From: Marinimicrobium agarilyticum DSM 16975 | GTDB lineage: Bacteria; Pseudomonadota; Gammaproteobacteria; Pseudomonadales; Cellvibrionaceae | Direction of reading: 5' to 3' | Length of the DNA stretch: 64,000 nucleotides | NCBI RefSeq assembly: GCF_000423345.1 | Contig: NZ_AUHU01000004.1 | Location: forward strand, 310,001-374,000 | Shown here: piece by piece, positions 1 to 7,991 of the stretch | Numbering within the stretch: the stretch's first letter is position 1 | Layout: each line of letters opens with the position of its first letter | Made by a program: the position numbers and the translations under genes | The notes under the pieces: model-generated | Databases searched by the model: none | Told to the model about the DNA's origin: nothing | Seen by the model: the letters and a program-made list of their open reading frames with translations, nothing else

Positions 1-108
1 TGGTAACAATGCGGTAAACAAGACCGTGAGAACGCCCAAGCCCCAAAACACGGTTCTGGGGTGAGTGATGGCCCATCGGACCAAAGGCGTTTGTCGAGGG
101 TGGTTCAT
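1..108 (-). CDS. RND/MMPL-like transporter, N-terminal fragment (runs off left edge)
   Basis: Reading leftwards from an ATG preceded by GGAG at good spacing, 36 codons are open to the window edge. The peptide starts MNHPRQTPLVRWAITHPRTV and continues into a hydrophobic stretch (FWGLGVLTVLFTALLP). A short polar head, an 'xHPR' segment and a first membrane helix ending in Pro is how many RND-superfamily/MMPL exporters begin. The gene is divergent from the ArsR-type regulator, and two palindromes lie between the two starts, so shared control is likely. Only the N-terminus is visible, so the family call is an inference from a short stretch. Confidence 0.5.
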   Translation of the reverse strand, partial: MNHPRQTPLVRWAITHPRTVFWGLGVLTVLFTALLP

Positions 109-134
109 GCCGGCTCCATATTAGATTCTATTAA

Positions 135-150
135 TTTAGATAAATCTAAA
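135..150. promoter_or_regulatory. Palindrome TTTAGATaaATCTAAA, candidate operator
   Basis: Two 7-bp arms, TTTAGAT and ATCTAAA, are perfectly complementary around a 2-bp centre. The site lies 27 bp upstream of the leftward transporter start and shares the TTTAG/CTAAA half-site with the second palindrome nearer the regulator. It is a candidate binding site for the adjacent ArsR-type repressor. Confidence 0.5.
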
Positions 151-193
151 ATAATGCAAAAGGTGGCACTTGTCACGTCTTTCGAAGGGAAAA

Positions 194-221
194 TTGATTG
201 TTTTTCTAAATTAGGTATATC
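194..221 (+). promoter_or_regulatory. Putative sigma-70 promoter of the ArsR-type regulator
   Basis: TTGATT (194-199) and TATATC (216-221) are separated by 16 bp. The -10 element sits in the middle of the palindrome at 206-229, so a bound repressor would block polymerase. This would make the regulator autorepressed. It is a motif match only. Confidence 0.4.
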
Positions 222-229
222 TAATTTAG
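206..229. promoter_or_regulatory. 24-bp near-perfect palindrome, candidate ArsR-family operator
   Basis: CTAAATTAGgtataTCTAATTTAG matches its own reverse complement at 22 of 24 positions. It overlaps the putative -10 element of the regulator gene 65 bp downstream and shares half-sites with the palindrome at 135-150. AT-rich dyads overlapping promoters are the usual operators of ArsR-family repressors. Confidence 0.6.
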
Positions 230-293
230 GGGCGTTGACTTTATGGGCGAAATCGGGTGTATTGGGAGAGGTATTTTTCTATTGGGGCCAGTG

Positions 294-617
294 ATGAGTG
301 ATTTGACGGTTGGGCTTGAACAGATGCAGGCCCACAGCCGAGATGCGGCGGAATTGATGAAACAGATGGGCAACGAGCATCGCCTGATGGTGCTGTGTAC
401 CCTGGGGGCGGGGGAGATGTCCGTGGGGGAGCTTAACGAGCGAATTCCGTTGAGCCAGTCGGCCTTGTCTCAGCACCTGGCCAACCTGCGTCGGGCGGGC
501 TTGGTGGCGACGCGTAAACAGGCGCAGACGGTGTATTACCGCCTGGAGGGAGAGAAGGCTCTGAAGGTGATTGAGACGTTGCAGTCGATTTATTGCCCTG
601 GGTTGTTGGCCGGATAA
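294..617 (+). CDS. ArsR-family regulator, SqrR/BigR/HlyU-type persulfide sensor
   Basis: This 107-residue winged-helix protein has the recognition segment SQSALSQHLANLRRAGLV at about 54-71. Two cysteines, C35 (LMVLCTLG) and C101 (SIYCPG), are 66 residues apart. The sulfide/persulfide sensors BigR (C42/C108) and SqrR (C41/C107) have the same spacing and form a tetrasulfide bridge that releases DNA. The reading frame extends upstream, but ATG 294 is preferred because family alignment begins there and the upstream part would overlap the promoter and operator. The neighbouring divergent transporter fragment is its likely target. The family call is firm; the sensed signal is inferred from the cysteine spacing. 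Confidence 0.85.
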   Translation: MSDLTVGLEQMQAHSRDAAELMKQMGNEHRLMVLCTLGAGEMSVGELNERIPLSQSALSQHLANLRRAGLVATRKQAQTVYYRLEGEKALKVIETLQSIYCPGLLAG

Positions 618-632
618 ACGCATCCGCCATCG

Positions 633-2150
633 TTACACGCTACGCCGTCTCCAAAGGCACAACAGAATCAACAGCAACCCGCAAAAAACCACCACCGGCC
701 AACTTCCCCACACCATAAACGGGGTGTTGCCCCGGCGGGGCTGTATGACGCCTTCTAGGTTGGTCTGAACAAATTGCTCCGCCCGCTTTTCAATGTGCCC
801 ATGGTGATCCACGAAGGCGCTGACGCCGTTGTTGGTGGCCCGAATCATCGGCCGGCGGGTTTCCAGGGCGCGCATGCGGGCCATCTGCATATGCTGGAGG
901 GGGCCGATGGAGTCGGCAAACCAGGCGTCGTTGCTGATAGTGAGTAGCACCTGGTTCTCCCGGGCACTGTGGGCGACCAGGTCGGGGTACACCACCTCGT
1001 AGCAGATAAGGGCGGAAATGCCCACCGAACCGACCTGCAGACCGCGTTGATCCCAGGGCCCCTGGTTGATGATGGAGGTGGGCAGGTCGAAAAAGTCGAT
1101 CAAGCCGCGCAGTTGCGCTTCCAACGGTACATACTCGCCAAAGGGCACCAGCCGGCGCTTGTGATAGATGCCGAGTGCTGGCCCCAGCCCCACGATACTG
1201 TTGTAGTAGGCCCGCTTTTGAGCGTCGTCAAAAATGATACCGGTGATCAGGCCGGTGTTGGTCTCTTCCGCCCGGTCGTTGAGTTTGTTCAGATAGGGCA
1301 GCATCTGGTGGTAGACCTTGGGAATGGCCGCTTCGGGCCAGATCAGCCAGTCGTTCTCCCACAGGCCTTCGCTCAATGTGTCCAGCCGTTCCAGCGTCGG
1401 TTGGACGAAGCTCGGGTCCCATTTCAGTTCCTGCGGAATATTGGGTTGCACCATGCCGACCGAGATCGGTTTGCCCACTGGCTCGGTCCACTCCGCATGC
1501 TGAAGGGCCAGGCCTGTGGGCCACAAAGCAGCGGCGACCAGCAGTGGTAACCAGGGTTTCCAGTGCCGGGGTGAGGCGGTCAGCAGGCCGTGACCCAATG
1601 CGCCGACTGTGAGCAACACCACCGTGCTGACGCCCAGAACGCCGAGGACCGGAGCCCAGCCCGCGAGCCAGGTATCGATGTGGCCGTAGCCCAGGTAGAG
1701 CCAGGGAAACCCCGTGAGCAGCCAGCCTCTGAGCCATTCGCCCAACAGGTAGAGGGAGGGAAAGGCCAATAGAGGGCCCAGGCGATGACGACTGAACCAG
1801 CGGCCGTAGACGTAGAAGGGCAGGCTGAATACAAACGCCACGAACAGGATGAACAGCCCCATCATGGTGGCAGCCAAGGGTGCCGAGGCGTTGCCGTAGG
1901 TGTGGATACTGATGTAGATCCAGGAGACGCCGACACCGTAAAGGCCGACGCCAAATGCCCAGGCGCGCGCCCAGGCGCTTCGGCCGGAACGTCCGTGCAG
2001 TAGAAGGACAAAGGCAAGCAGCCCCGCCATGCCCAGGGGCCAGAGGTTGAATGGCGCGAAACTGAAGGGAATCAGTGCGCCGGCAAGGGCGCACAGCAGT
2101 AGGGCGGCCCAACCGGGCAGGCGCGTCAGCACAGAGAGCGGCGCGGTCAT
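633..2150 (-). CDS. lnt: Apolipoprotein N-acyltransferase Lnt
   Basis: Lnt transfers a third acyl chain from phospholipid to the N-terminal cysteine of outer-membrane lipoproteins, at the periplasmic face of the inner membrane. The 505-residue protein has several N-terminal membrane helices (about 10-215), then a nitrilase-like domain. The expected catalytic residues are visible: Glu273 in WPEAAIPK, Lys331 in YHKRRLVPFGE and Cys383 in LICYEVVYPD. A final hydrophobic helix lies near residues 480-497. Its start overlaps the corC stop by 4 bp (ATGA), so it is translationally coupled as the last gene of phoH-ybeY-corC-lnt. It converges with the ArsR-type regulator across a 15-bp gap. Confidence 0.97.
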   Translation of the reverse strand: MTAPLSVLTRLPGWAALLLCALAGALIPFSFAPFNLWPLGMAGLLAFVLLLHGRSGRSAWARAWAFGVGLYGVGVSWIYISIHTYGNASAPLAATMMGLFILFVAFVFSLPFYVYGRWFSRHRLGPLLAFPSLYLLGEWLRGWLLTGFPWLYLGYGHIDTWLAGWAPVLGVLGVSTVVLLTVGALGHGLLTASPRHWKPWLPLLVAAALWPTGLALQHAEWTEPVGKPISVGMVQPNIPQELKWDPSFVQPTLERLDTLSEGLWENDWLIWPEAAIPKVYHQMLPYLNKLNDRAEETNTGLITGIIFDDAQKRAYYNSIVGLGPALGIYHKRRLVPFGEYVPLEAQLRGLIDFFDLPTSIINQGPWDQRGLQVGSVGISALICYEVVYPDLVAHSARENQVLLTISNDAWFADSIGPLQHMQMARMRALETRRPMIRATNNGVSAFVDHHGHIEKRAEQFVQTNLEGVIQPRRGNTPFMVWGSWPVVVFCGLLLILLCLWRRRSV

Positions 2151-3037
2151 TCGTCGATGAGGGTCAGTCTGACCAGGTGAATCTGGCGGTTGTCCGCATA
2201 GAGTACCCGGAACTGGAAGTTGTCGATGGTGGCCACTTCATTGCGCTTGGGCAGGTGACCGAACTCCTGCATCAGGATGCCGCCGATGGTATCAAAGTCC
2301 TCTTCGCTCAGGCCGGCGTCGAAGTAGTCGTTGAAATCGTCGATCGGGGTCAGGGCTTTGACGATGTAGTCGCTGTCGCTCACCCGTTTGATGAATTCGT
2401 CGCTGACTTCCTCATCGGTTTCGTCTTCGATGTCGCCGACGATTTCCTCGAGAATGTCTTCAATGGTCAGCAGGCCGGCAATACCACCGTATTCGTCGAT
2501 CACCAGCGCCATGTGATAGCGCTTTTCCCGGAATTCGCGCAGCAGGACATTCACCCGCTTGCTCTCGGGGATGATGTTGGCCGGGCGCAGGATCGATTCC
2601 AGGCTGAAGTCGGTGTTCTCCTCCAGCATCATGCGCAGCAGGTCTTTGGCCAACAGAATGCCTTTGATGTCGTCAAAGCTTTCGCCGATGACCGGAAAGC
2701 GCGAGTGGCCGGACTCGATGATTTTGGGAAGAAACTCTTTGGGGCTTTCGTCGCTGCGGATAGCGACGATCTGGGAGCGGGGAATCATCAGCTCCCGGGC
2801 CTGGAGGGAGGAAACATCCATCGCGCCCTCAATGATATTCAGGGCCTCCTGGTCCAACAACTTATTGTTGGCCGCTTCCTTGATGATATCCAGCAGCTCT
2901 TCGCGGGATTGGGGTTCACCGTTGAAGGCCTGCATCAGCTTGTGCAGCCAGGATCGGTCGCTTTTGTCGGATTTTTCGTTTCGGTCGCTTTTATCGGAGT
3001 TGCGCGAAACGCTGCTACTCGACGGGTCGTCACTCAT
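2147..3037 (-). CDS. corC: CorC/YbeX family protein (CBS pair + CorC_HlyC domain)
   Basis: The 296-residue cytosolic protein opens with a charged Ser/Asp/Lys-rich tail. Two CBS repeats follow (MIPRSQIVAI at about 82 onward; ILRPANIIPE and VIDEYGGIAGLLTIEDILEEIVGDI near 145-200), then a C-terminal transporter-associated CorC_HlyC domain (GGILMQEFGHLPKRNEV). YbeX/CorC proteins are linked to Mg/Co efflux and to ribosome metabolism together with YbeY and PhoH; the exact role is not settled. The gene lies between ybeY and lnt in the conserved order. Confidence 0.93.
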   Translation of the reverse strand: MSDDPSSSSVSRNSDKSDRNEKSDKSDRSWLHKLMQAFNGEPQSREELLDIIKEAANNKLLDQEALNIIEGAMDVSSLQARELMIPRSQIVAIRSDESPKEFLPKIIESGHSRFPVIGESFDDIKGILLAKDLLRMMLEENTDFSLESILRPANIIPESKRVNVLLREFREKRYHMALVIDEYGGIAGLLTIEDILEEIVGDIEDETDEEVSDEFIKRVSDSDYIVKALTPIDDFNDYFDAGLSEEDFDTIGGILMQEFGHLPKRNEVATIDNFQFRVLYADNRQIHLVRLTLIDE

Positions 3038-3054
3038 GAGGTCAATCTGTCCTG

Positions 3055-3522
3055 TTAAGAGCCATCATCGGCGTAAGGAGCCGGGTAGTGTAACCGAGTC
3101 AGAATGCGGGTTTCCAGACTTTCCATAACCTCGGCTTCGGCCGGGTCGATATGGTCGTAACCTAGCAAATGCAATGTGCCATGCACAAGCATGTGAGCCC
3201 AGTGGGCTTCGAGCGTTTTGCCTTGCTCAGCGGCTTCGACTTCCACCACGGGCGCGCACACCACCAAGTCTCCCAGTAGGGGCAGATTCAGCTCGGGCGG
3301 CAGGTCGGCGGGGAAGGAGAGCACGTTGGTGGGTTTGTCCTTGCCCCGGTAGCGATGGTTGAACTCTTGACTCTCGGCGTCATCGACGATGCGAACGCTG
3401 ATTTCGGCCTCATCAAGGCTTGCATCGGCTTCCAGCGCCGCCGTGATCCATCGTTCCATCTGCTCGTGCGACGGCAGGCCGCCGCCGTCGGTGGCGACGG
3501 CGATATCGATATGAACCTGCAT
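3055..3522 (-). CDS. ybeY: Endoribonuclease YbeY (rRNA maturation factor)
   Basis: YbeY is a single-strand endoribonuclease needed for 16S rRNA 3' processing and late 70S quality control. The 155-residue length is typical. The metal site HGTLHLLGYDH (H-x3-H-x5-H) is intact near residues 112-122, and the conserved RGKDKPTNVLSFP segment is present at about 59-71. It starts 3 bp after the phoH stop and is followed by corC, which indicates one transcript. Its tight linkage with phoH (ybeZ) is conserved across proteobacteria. Confidence 0.96.
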   Translation of the reverse strand: MQVHIDIAVATDGGGLPSHEQMERWITAALEADASLDEAEISVRIVDDAESQEFNHRYRGKDKPTNVLSFPADLPPELNLPLLGDLVVCAPVVEVEAAEQGKTLEAHWAHMLVHGTLHLLGYDHIDPAEAEVMESLETRILTRLHYPAPYADDGS

Positions 3523-3525
3523 GCC

Positions 3526-4575
3526 TCAGTCGTCCGGATTGTTTTCGTCGAAGGCGTCGTACGCCTCGACAATCCGCTGAACCAGAGGGTGGCGTACCAC
3601 GTCTTTCGCGGTGAAGTGGGTAAAGCCGATGCCGTTGACGTTCGAGAGCACATCAATCGCGTGCCGCAGGCCGGATTTCTGGCCCTTGGGCAGGTCGATC
3701 TGGCTCGGGTCACCGGTGATGACCGCCGTGGAACCAAAGCCGATTCGGGTCAGGAACATTTTCATCTGCTCCCGGGTGGTGTTCTGGCTTTCGTCCAGAA
3801 TCACAAAGGCGTTGCTCAGGGTTCGGCCACGCATATAGGCCAGGGGCGCCACTTCAATCACGTTGCGCTCGATCAGCTTGCCCACGGTCTCGAAGCCGAG
3901 CATTTCAAACAGGGCGTCGTATAAGGGGCGCAGGTAGGGGTCGACCTTCTGGGCCAGGTCCCCGGGCAGGAAACCCAATTTTTCGCCGGCTTCCACCGCC
4001 GGACGGACCAGTAGGATCCGCTCCACCTCGTCTTTGAGCAGTGCTTCGACCGCACAGGCCACGGCGAGGTAGGTTTTCCCGGTGCCGGCCGGGCCGGTGC
4101 CGAAGTTGATGTCGTTGGTCTGAACCGCCTTGACGTATTGCTGCTGATTGCCACCGCGGGGCTTGATGGTGCACTTTTTGGTGCGGATCAGGGTCATGCC
4201 GCTGGCCGCGCCCTCGCCACCGGTGCCGGATTCGGCGTTGCCTTCGCCGGAGATGCGATCGTTCAGTTGGTCCATAAGGGCCTCGATGCCAGAGGTTTGC
4301 AGGGCGAGGTGGATCTCGTCGGGGGTGAGCTCGGCCTGGTCGGTTTCGCGGTAGAGGTGTCTGAGCAGCTCGGCGGCGGTTTCGGTGGTTTTGGCGTTGC
4401 CGGTGAGCGCAAACTGGTTGCCCCGGTTCTGTATTTCGATGTTGAGGCGCGATTCAATTTGCTTGAGGTGCTCGTCGAATTGACCACAGAGGCTGGCGAG
4501 TCGGCGATTGTCGTCGGGTTCCAGCGTGACACGCTGGGTGACGGTCTTTGGGCTGGTTACTGCGTGACTATTCAA
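3526..4575 (-). CDS. ybeZ: PhoH-like ATPase YbeZ
   Basis: This 349-residue P-loop ATPase has an N-terminal KH-like segment (about 30-75), Walker A GPAGTGKT near 160, Walker B FVILDES near 255, and TGDPSQIDLP in the C-terminal part. PhoH-like proteins are thought to act as RNA helicase-type partners of YbeY. It is the first gene of the phoH-ybeY-corC-lnt group, but a 512-bp gap with two hairpin repeats separates it from miaB. It therefore probably has its own promoter in the proximal part of that gap. Confidence 0.95.
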   Translation of the reverse strand: MNSHAVTSPKTVTQRVTLEPDDNRRLASLCGQFDEHLKQIESRLNIEIQNRGNQFALTGNAKTTETAAELLRHLYRETDQAELTPDEIHLALQTSGIEALMDQLNDRISGEGNAESGTGGEGAASGMTLIRTKKCTIKPRGGNQQQYVKAVQTNDINFGTGPAGTGKTYLAVACAVEALLKDEVERILLVRPAVEAGEKLGFLPGDLAQKVDPYLRPLYDALFEMLGFETVGKLIERNVIEVAPLAYMRGRTLSNAFVILDESQNTTREQMKMFLTRIGFGSTAVITGDPSQIDLPKGQKSGLRHAIDVLSNVNGIGFTHFTAKDVVRHPLVQRIVEAYDAFDENNPDD

Positions 4576-4752
4576 TGAGGTGTCGTTCTCCTGTCTCTGG
4601 TGTTACTTAAAGCCTAAACCATTCAACCGGCGGCGAAAAGGCGATTTTTCGGTTGTTTGTTTCTTAGTCCAAGGTTTTTATGAACTTTGGGTTATAAACC
4701 ATGAAGAGCGCGCGTTGTGCCAATTAATTCGGGTGGCTTCGTCATAGAGTCC

Positions 4753-4861
4753 GGTCCGAGAAGGGGAAGACCTTTCAAGACACGCCGTAAACCCATCCCT
4801 GGGGGCTCGAATCGCGAATCCCACGCTCCACGGTCTTGAAAGGTCTTCCCCTTCCCGGACC
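4753..4861. repeat. Type-A long inverted repeat, copy 1
   Basis: Two 29-bp arms (4753-4781 and 4833-4861) pair with a single mismatch and enclose a 51-nt loop. The arms begin GGT and end GAC. Immediately inside the left arm is a 25-nt core (4783-4807, CGCCGTAAACCCATCC followed by a G-rich end) that recurs with one change in the copy at 12861-12970, although the arm sequences of the two copies differ. It lies 3' of miaB and 5' of ybeZ. Confidence 0.85.
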
Positions 4862-4935
4862 TCCGTGCCATCAGTCCATTGGAGGAAGGGCCGGCAGTGG
4901 CTCTGAACCGTGAATCTACCTCGGAGGGCGTGATG

Positions 4936-5026
4936 CCGGGTGAAGCCTTCTCAAACCCTCACTTCAGGGACGAAGTGAGGGAGCTATAGGGACATATTCA
5001 TCGCGTTTTGAGAAGGCTTCACCCGG
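4936..5026. repeat. Type-B compound hairpin repeat, copy 1
   Basis: Perfect 20-bp outer arms (4936-4955 and 5007-5026) end in CTTCTCAAA/TTTGAGAAG. Inside lies a second perfect 10-bp hairpin (CCCTCACTTC at 4956-4965 with GAAGTGAGGG at 4972-4981). A conserved tail (AGCTATAGGGA... CATCGCG) leads to the right arm. A homologous element lies at 53737-53835. It sits 61 bp beyond the miaB stop and could end transcription or stabilise RNA. Confidence 0.85.
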
Positions 5027-5087
5027 TAGCGCGACCGGGTCTCCTACGAAGCTAACTCAACCTGCCCACTTTCAAAAATAACGTAAG

Positions 5088-6482
5088 TTAAGCCGCCCAA
5101 TCCTGGTCCAGTTCGGAGCTCAGGAGGGTGCCGCGCAGGGAGTTGGGTAGGGCTTCCTCGATCAGGATGTCCGCAAACTTGCCAATCAGCGCCGGATCAT
5201 CGCAGCGGAAATTCACCACCCGGTTGTTCTCCGTGCGCCCGGACAACTGCCCCGGGTCCTTCTTGGAATAACCGCTGACCAACACCCGCTCGGTATTGCC
5301 CACCATCTTACGGCTGATGTCCTGAGCCTGCTGGGTGATCCGCGTCTGCAGAATCTTCAACCGCTCCTTTTTGACCGCCATGGGCGTGTCATCCGGCAAA
5401 TCCGAGGCCGGGGTACCGGGGCGAGGGCTGTAGATGAAACTGAATGAGGTGTCGAAGCCAATATCGTGAATCAGCTTCATAGTGGCCTCGAAATCGGCCT
5501 CGGTTTCGCCGGGGAAGCCGATGATGAAGTCCGAGGAGAAGCTGATGTTCGGCCGGTTGGCCTTCAGGCGGCGCAACTTGGATTTGTACTCCAGCGCGGT
5601 GTGGCCGCGTTTCATGGCCATCAGAATCCGGTCCGAGCCGCTCTGGACCGGTAGGTGGATGTGGCTCACCAGCTCGGGGACGTCGTTGTAGACGTCGATC
5701 AGTGAATCGCTGAACTCCACCGGGTGGGAGGTGGTAAAGCGAATCCGGTCGATGCCCTCGATGGCGGCGACGTAGGTAATCAGTTCGGCCAGATCGACCA
5801 CGGTGCCATCGCTGTTCTCGCCCCGGTAGGCATTGACGTTCTGCCCCAGGAGGTTGATCTCGCGCACGCCCTGACCGGCCAGATGGACGATTTCCGCGAG
5901 CACGTCGGTGGCGGGGCGGCTGACTTCCTCACCGCGGGTGTAGGGCACCACGCAGAAGGTGCAGTACTTGGAACACCCCTCCATAATGGAGACAAAAGCG
6001 CTGACACCGTCGGAGTCGGGTTGCGGCAGATGGTCGAACTTCTCGATTTCGGGGAAGCTGATATCCACCACGGCGCTGTCGCCACGCGGGGTTTCGATCA
6101 TCTCCGGCAGACGGTGCAGGGTCTGGGGGCCGAAAATCATGTCCACAAAGGGCGCCCGTTTGGAGATGGCTTCGCCCTCCTGGCTGGCCACACAGCCACC
6201 GACCCCGATCTTGAGGTCCGGTTTGGCGTCTTTGAGTGACTTCCAGCGGCCGAGCTCGTGGAACAGCTTTTCCTGCGCCTTTTCCCGGATGGAGCAGGTG
6301 TTGATCAGGATGACATCCGCCTCTTCCGGGTTCTCGGTGGAGACCATCTGGTGCGACTCGCCCAGCAGATCCCGCATGCGGGCGGAGTCGTACTCGTTCA
6401 TCTGACAGCCGTGGGTCTTGATGTAGAGCTTTTTCGGCTGGCTTTTGGGCGAGGAGGCCTGGGCTGTGGTTTCGGTGCTCAT
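5088..6482 (-). CDS. miaB: tRNA-2-methylthio-N6-dimethylallyladenosine synthase MiaB
   Basis: MiaB is a radical-SAM methylthiotransferase that converts i6A37 to ms2i6A37 in tRNAs reading UNN codons. The N-terminal cluster domain shows [21 protein letters not shown] and GVGGCVAS, each giving one [4Fe-4S] cysteine. The radical-SAM motif CSKYCTFC (C-x3-C-x2-C) follows, and the C-terminus is a TRAM domain ([20 protein letters not shown]). The frame is open upstream, but ATG 6482 ([11 protein letters not shown]) gives 464 residues and agrees with the family; the 32 upstream codons look non-coding. Confidence 0.96.
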   Translation of the reverse strand: MSTETTAQASSPKSQPKKLYIKTHGCQMNEYDSARMRDLLGESHQMVSTENPEEADVILINTCSIREKAQEKLFHELGRWKSLKDAKPDLKIGVGGCVASQEGEAISKRAPFVDMIFGPQTLHRLPEMIETPRGDSAVVDISFPEIEKFDHLPQPDSDGVSAFVSIMEGCSKYCTFCVVPYTRGEEVSRPATDVLAEIVHLAGQGVREINLLGQNVNAYRGENSDGTVVDLAELITYVAAIEGIDRIRFTTSHPVEFSDSLIDVYNDVPELVSHIHLPVQSGSDRILMAMKRGHTALEYKSKLRRLKANRPNISFSSDFIIGFPGETEADFEATMKLIHDIGFDTSFSFIYSPRPGTPASDLPDDTPMAVKKERLKILQTRITQQAQDISRKMVGNTERVLVSGYSKKDPGQLSGRTENNRVVNFRCDDPALIGKFADILIEEALPNSLRGTLLSSELDQDWAA

Positions 6483-6664
6483 GGCAACAACCTGGTTAAA
6501 AAGTGTGCAATAATGAAGGTCGCGCATTATAGCGATCTTAGCGCTCAAATCACAGGTCCGTGAGGCGGTGTTGCTCAAAATTCACCCGTAAACCGTCTGT
6601 TCCCGGGCGGTTTTGTGCTATTCTTCGCGCCCTTTCGTTTTGTCTGAATCACCCGAGTTGTTCT

Positions 6665-7000
6665 ATGGCTGTCAAACCCGTCTACAAAGTCATTTTTCTC
6701 AACCAGGGACAGGTCTATGAGATTTTCGCCTGTGCCATCTACCAGAGTGAAATGTACGGCTTTATCGAAATCGAGGAGTTCGTTTTCGGTGAGCGCAGTC
6801 AGGTGGTCGTGGACCCCTCTGAAGAGAAGCTGAAAAACGAGTTTGCCGGTGTCAAACGCTCCTACATTCCGATGCACTCGATTGTGCGCATCGATGAGGT
6901 GGAAAAAGAAGGCACGGGTAAAATCAGCGAGTTCAAGGGTGACAAGGTCGCCCAGTTCCCCCATGGCAACTTTATGCCCCGCCCGGGTTCGGACAGTTGA
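6665..7000 (+). CDS. DUF1820 family protein
   Basis: This small soluble protein of 111 residues begins MAVKPVYKVIFLNQGQVYEI and contains FIEIEEFVFGE and a C-terminal FPHGNFMPRPG. These match the DUF1820 family, which is widespread in gammaproteobacteria and has no known function. The gene is divergent from miaB (182 bp between starts) and lies 75 bp before tatA on the same strand. ATG 6665 is preferred over upstream in-frame starts because the conserved part begins there. Confidence 0.85.
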   Translation: MAVKPVYKVIFLNQGQVYEIFACAIYQSEMYGFIEIEEFVFGERSQVVVDPSEEKLKNEFAGVKRSYIPMHSIVRIDEVEKEGTGKISEFKGDKVAQFPHGNFMPRPGSDS

Positions 7001-7075
7001 TTTTCTGAAACACCAGCGTCACAGACCTCTGTCAGAATTGAGTCCTTGATAATGCTTCATTTGAGGAGGCTTGTG

Positions 7076-7285
7076 ATGGGATTGAGTGTCTGGCAGATCG
7101 CCCTGGTGGCGGTGCTGTTTTTACTGTTGTTCGGGCGCGGCAAAATTCCCCAGTTGATGGGAGATCTCGCCGACGGCATTAAAAGCTTCAAAAAAGGCGT
7201 GGCGGACGACGGCGATGACAAAGAAGAACCCGCATCGGGCCACCTGAAACAGAGTGATGCCGAGCAGGACAAGGCCCCCCGTTAG
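7076..7285 (+). CDS. tatA: Sec-independent protein translocase subunit TatA
   Basis: TatA forms the size-adaptable pore for folded proteins exported by the twin-arginine pathway. The 69-residue protein has the classic layout: one N-terminal helix ([14 protein letters not shown]), hinge FGRGKIP, an amphipathic helix ([15 protein letters not shown]) and an acidic tail. GAGGAGG lies just upstream of ATG 7076, which settles the start. FGRGKIPxLMGD resembles alphaproteobacterial TatA more than the usual gammaproteobacterial FGTKKL form (from memory). It is not in operon with tatBC: two genes separate them and tatBC is on the other strand. Confidence 0.9.
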   Translation: MGLSVWQIALVAVLFLLLFGRGKIPQLMGDLADGIKSFKKGVADDGDDKEEPASGHLKQSDAEQDKAPR

Positions 7286-7366
7286 TTCTATCCCTTTCCG
7301 ATCGGAGTCAAGGCGAGGTGTGCCAAAGAGGATGCCGGCGTCCCTGCCGGCCTTGCGGGAACTCGG

Positions 7367-7957
7367 TTACGCGCGCAGTGCAGCCTGCTCTCGCTTACTC
7401 TGGCGCCGACGCAGGGCCACGATACCCATGACGCCGGTGGCCATCAGCAGCAGTGAACTGGCTTCCGGTACCGAGGTCATCGCCACATCCATGGTGTAGT
7501 CATACTCGTTACCGAAGCCGAAGCTCTTGCCACCCACGGCCAGCGTATAGAAGCCGTCTTCACCCAGAAGAATATCGCTCAATGAACTGTCCCATCCGAA
7601 AGTGCTGGTGCCGCCCAGATAAGTGGCTCCGCCCACACTGCCGTCGTTATCGAATTGACCGAACAGCAGATTGTTGTTGGTGATTTCGCCATAGTAGAGG
7701 CTGAAGCCGCCCACCAGGCCGTCAAGACTATTCACGGCCAGGGACAGGGTCTGACCGGCGCTGGCGTTCAGGCCCCAGAGGTTGATCTGTTGGCCGGTCT
7801 GGTTCAACCCAAAAGGCGGATTGGCCCAGGCGTTGGCGCTGGTGACGGTACCTTGGTACTCGCCACTGCCATTGATCTCTCCGTAGTAATGAACCGGCAG
7901 GGCCTGAGCGGCACCGGTAAACATTAGTAGTGCAAATGCGGTGACTAAGGTTTTCAT
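7367..7957 (-). CDS. PEP-CTERM-like exported protein (paralogue 1)
   Basis: A 196-residue secreted protein with signal peptide MKTLVTAFALLMFTGAAQA, a beta-rich middle, and a tripartite C-terminus: SVPEASS, a hydrophobic helix (LLLMATGVMGIVAL) and RRRQSKR. This is the layout of exosortase-sorted PEP-CTERM proteins, but the signature is P-E-A rather than P-E-P. It is clearly paralogous to the protein at 11221-11775 (shared LPVYY-GEI, WGLN-SAGQTLS and FYTLA-GG blocks). ATG 7957 is preferred because it gives a clean signal peptide. It follows the PhoX-like gene by 34 bp and is probably co-transcribed. No exosortase is in the window. Confidence 0.8.
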   Translation of the reverse strand: MKTLVTAFALLMFTGAAQALPVHYYGEINGSGEYQGTVTSANAWANPPFGLNQTGQQINLWGLNASAGQTLSLAVNSLDGLVGGFSLYYGEITNNNLLFGQFDNDGSVGGATYLGGTSTFGWDSSLSDILLGEDGFYTLAVGGKSFGFGNEYDYTMDVAMTSVPEASSLLLMATGVMGIVALRRRQSKREQAALRA

Positions 7958-7991
7958 CGGGTACTCCTTTGATGAGTGATGAACGGTCGGG

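Larger units (their letters stand above)
4576..5087. other. 512-bp intergenic gap between miaB and ybeZ
   Basis: No convincing gene is present on either strand. The part nearest ybeZ (4576-4750) is relatively AT-rich and probably holds the ybeZ promoter. The rest contains one type-A and one type-B hairpin repeat, annotated separately, with a short linker between them. Confidence 0.7.

Noticed and set aside
61-294. Open frame of 77 codons on the + strand upstream of the ArsR-type regulator
   Set aside because: It runs across both palindromes and the putative promoter, is AT-rich and resembles no protein. The divergent minus-strand transporter start is better supported.
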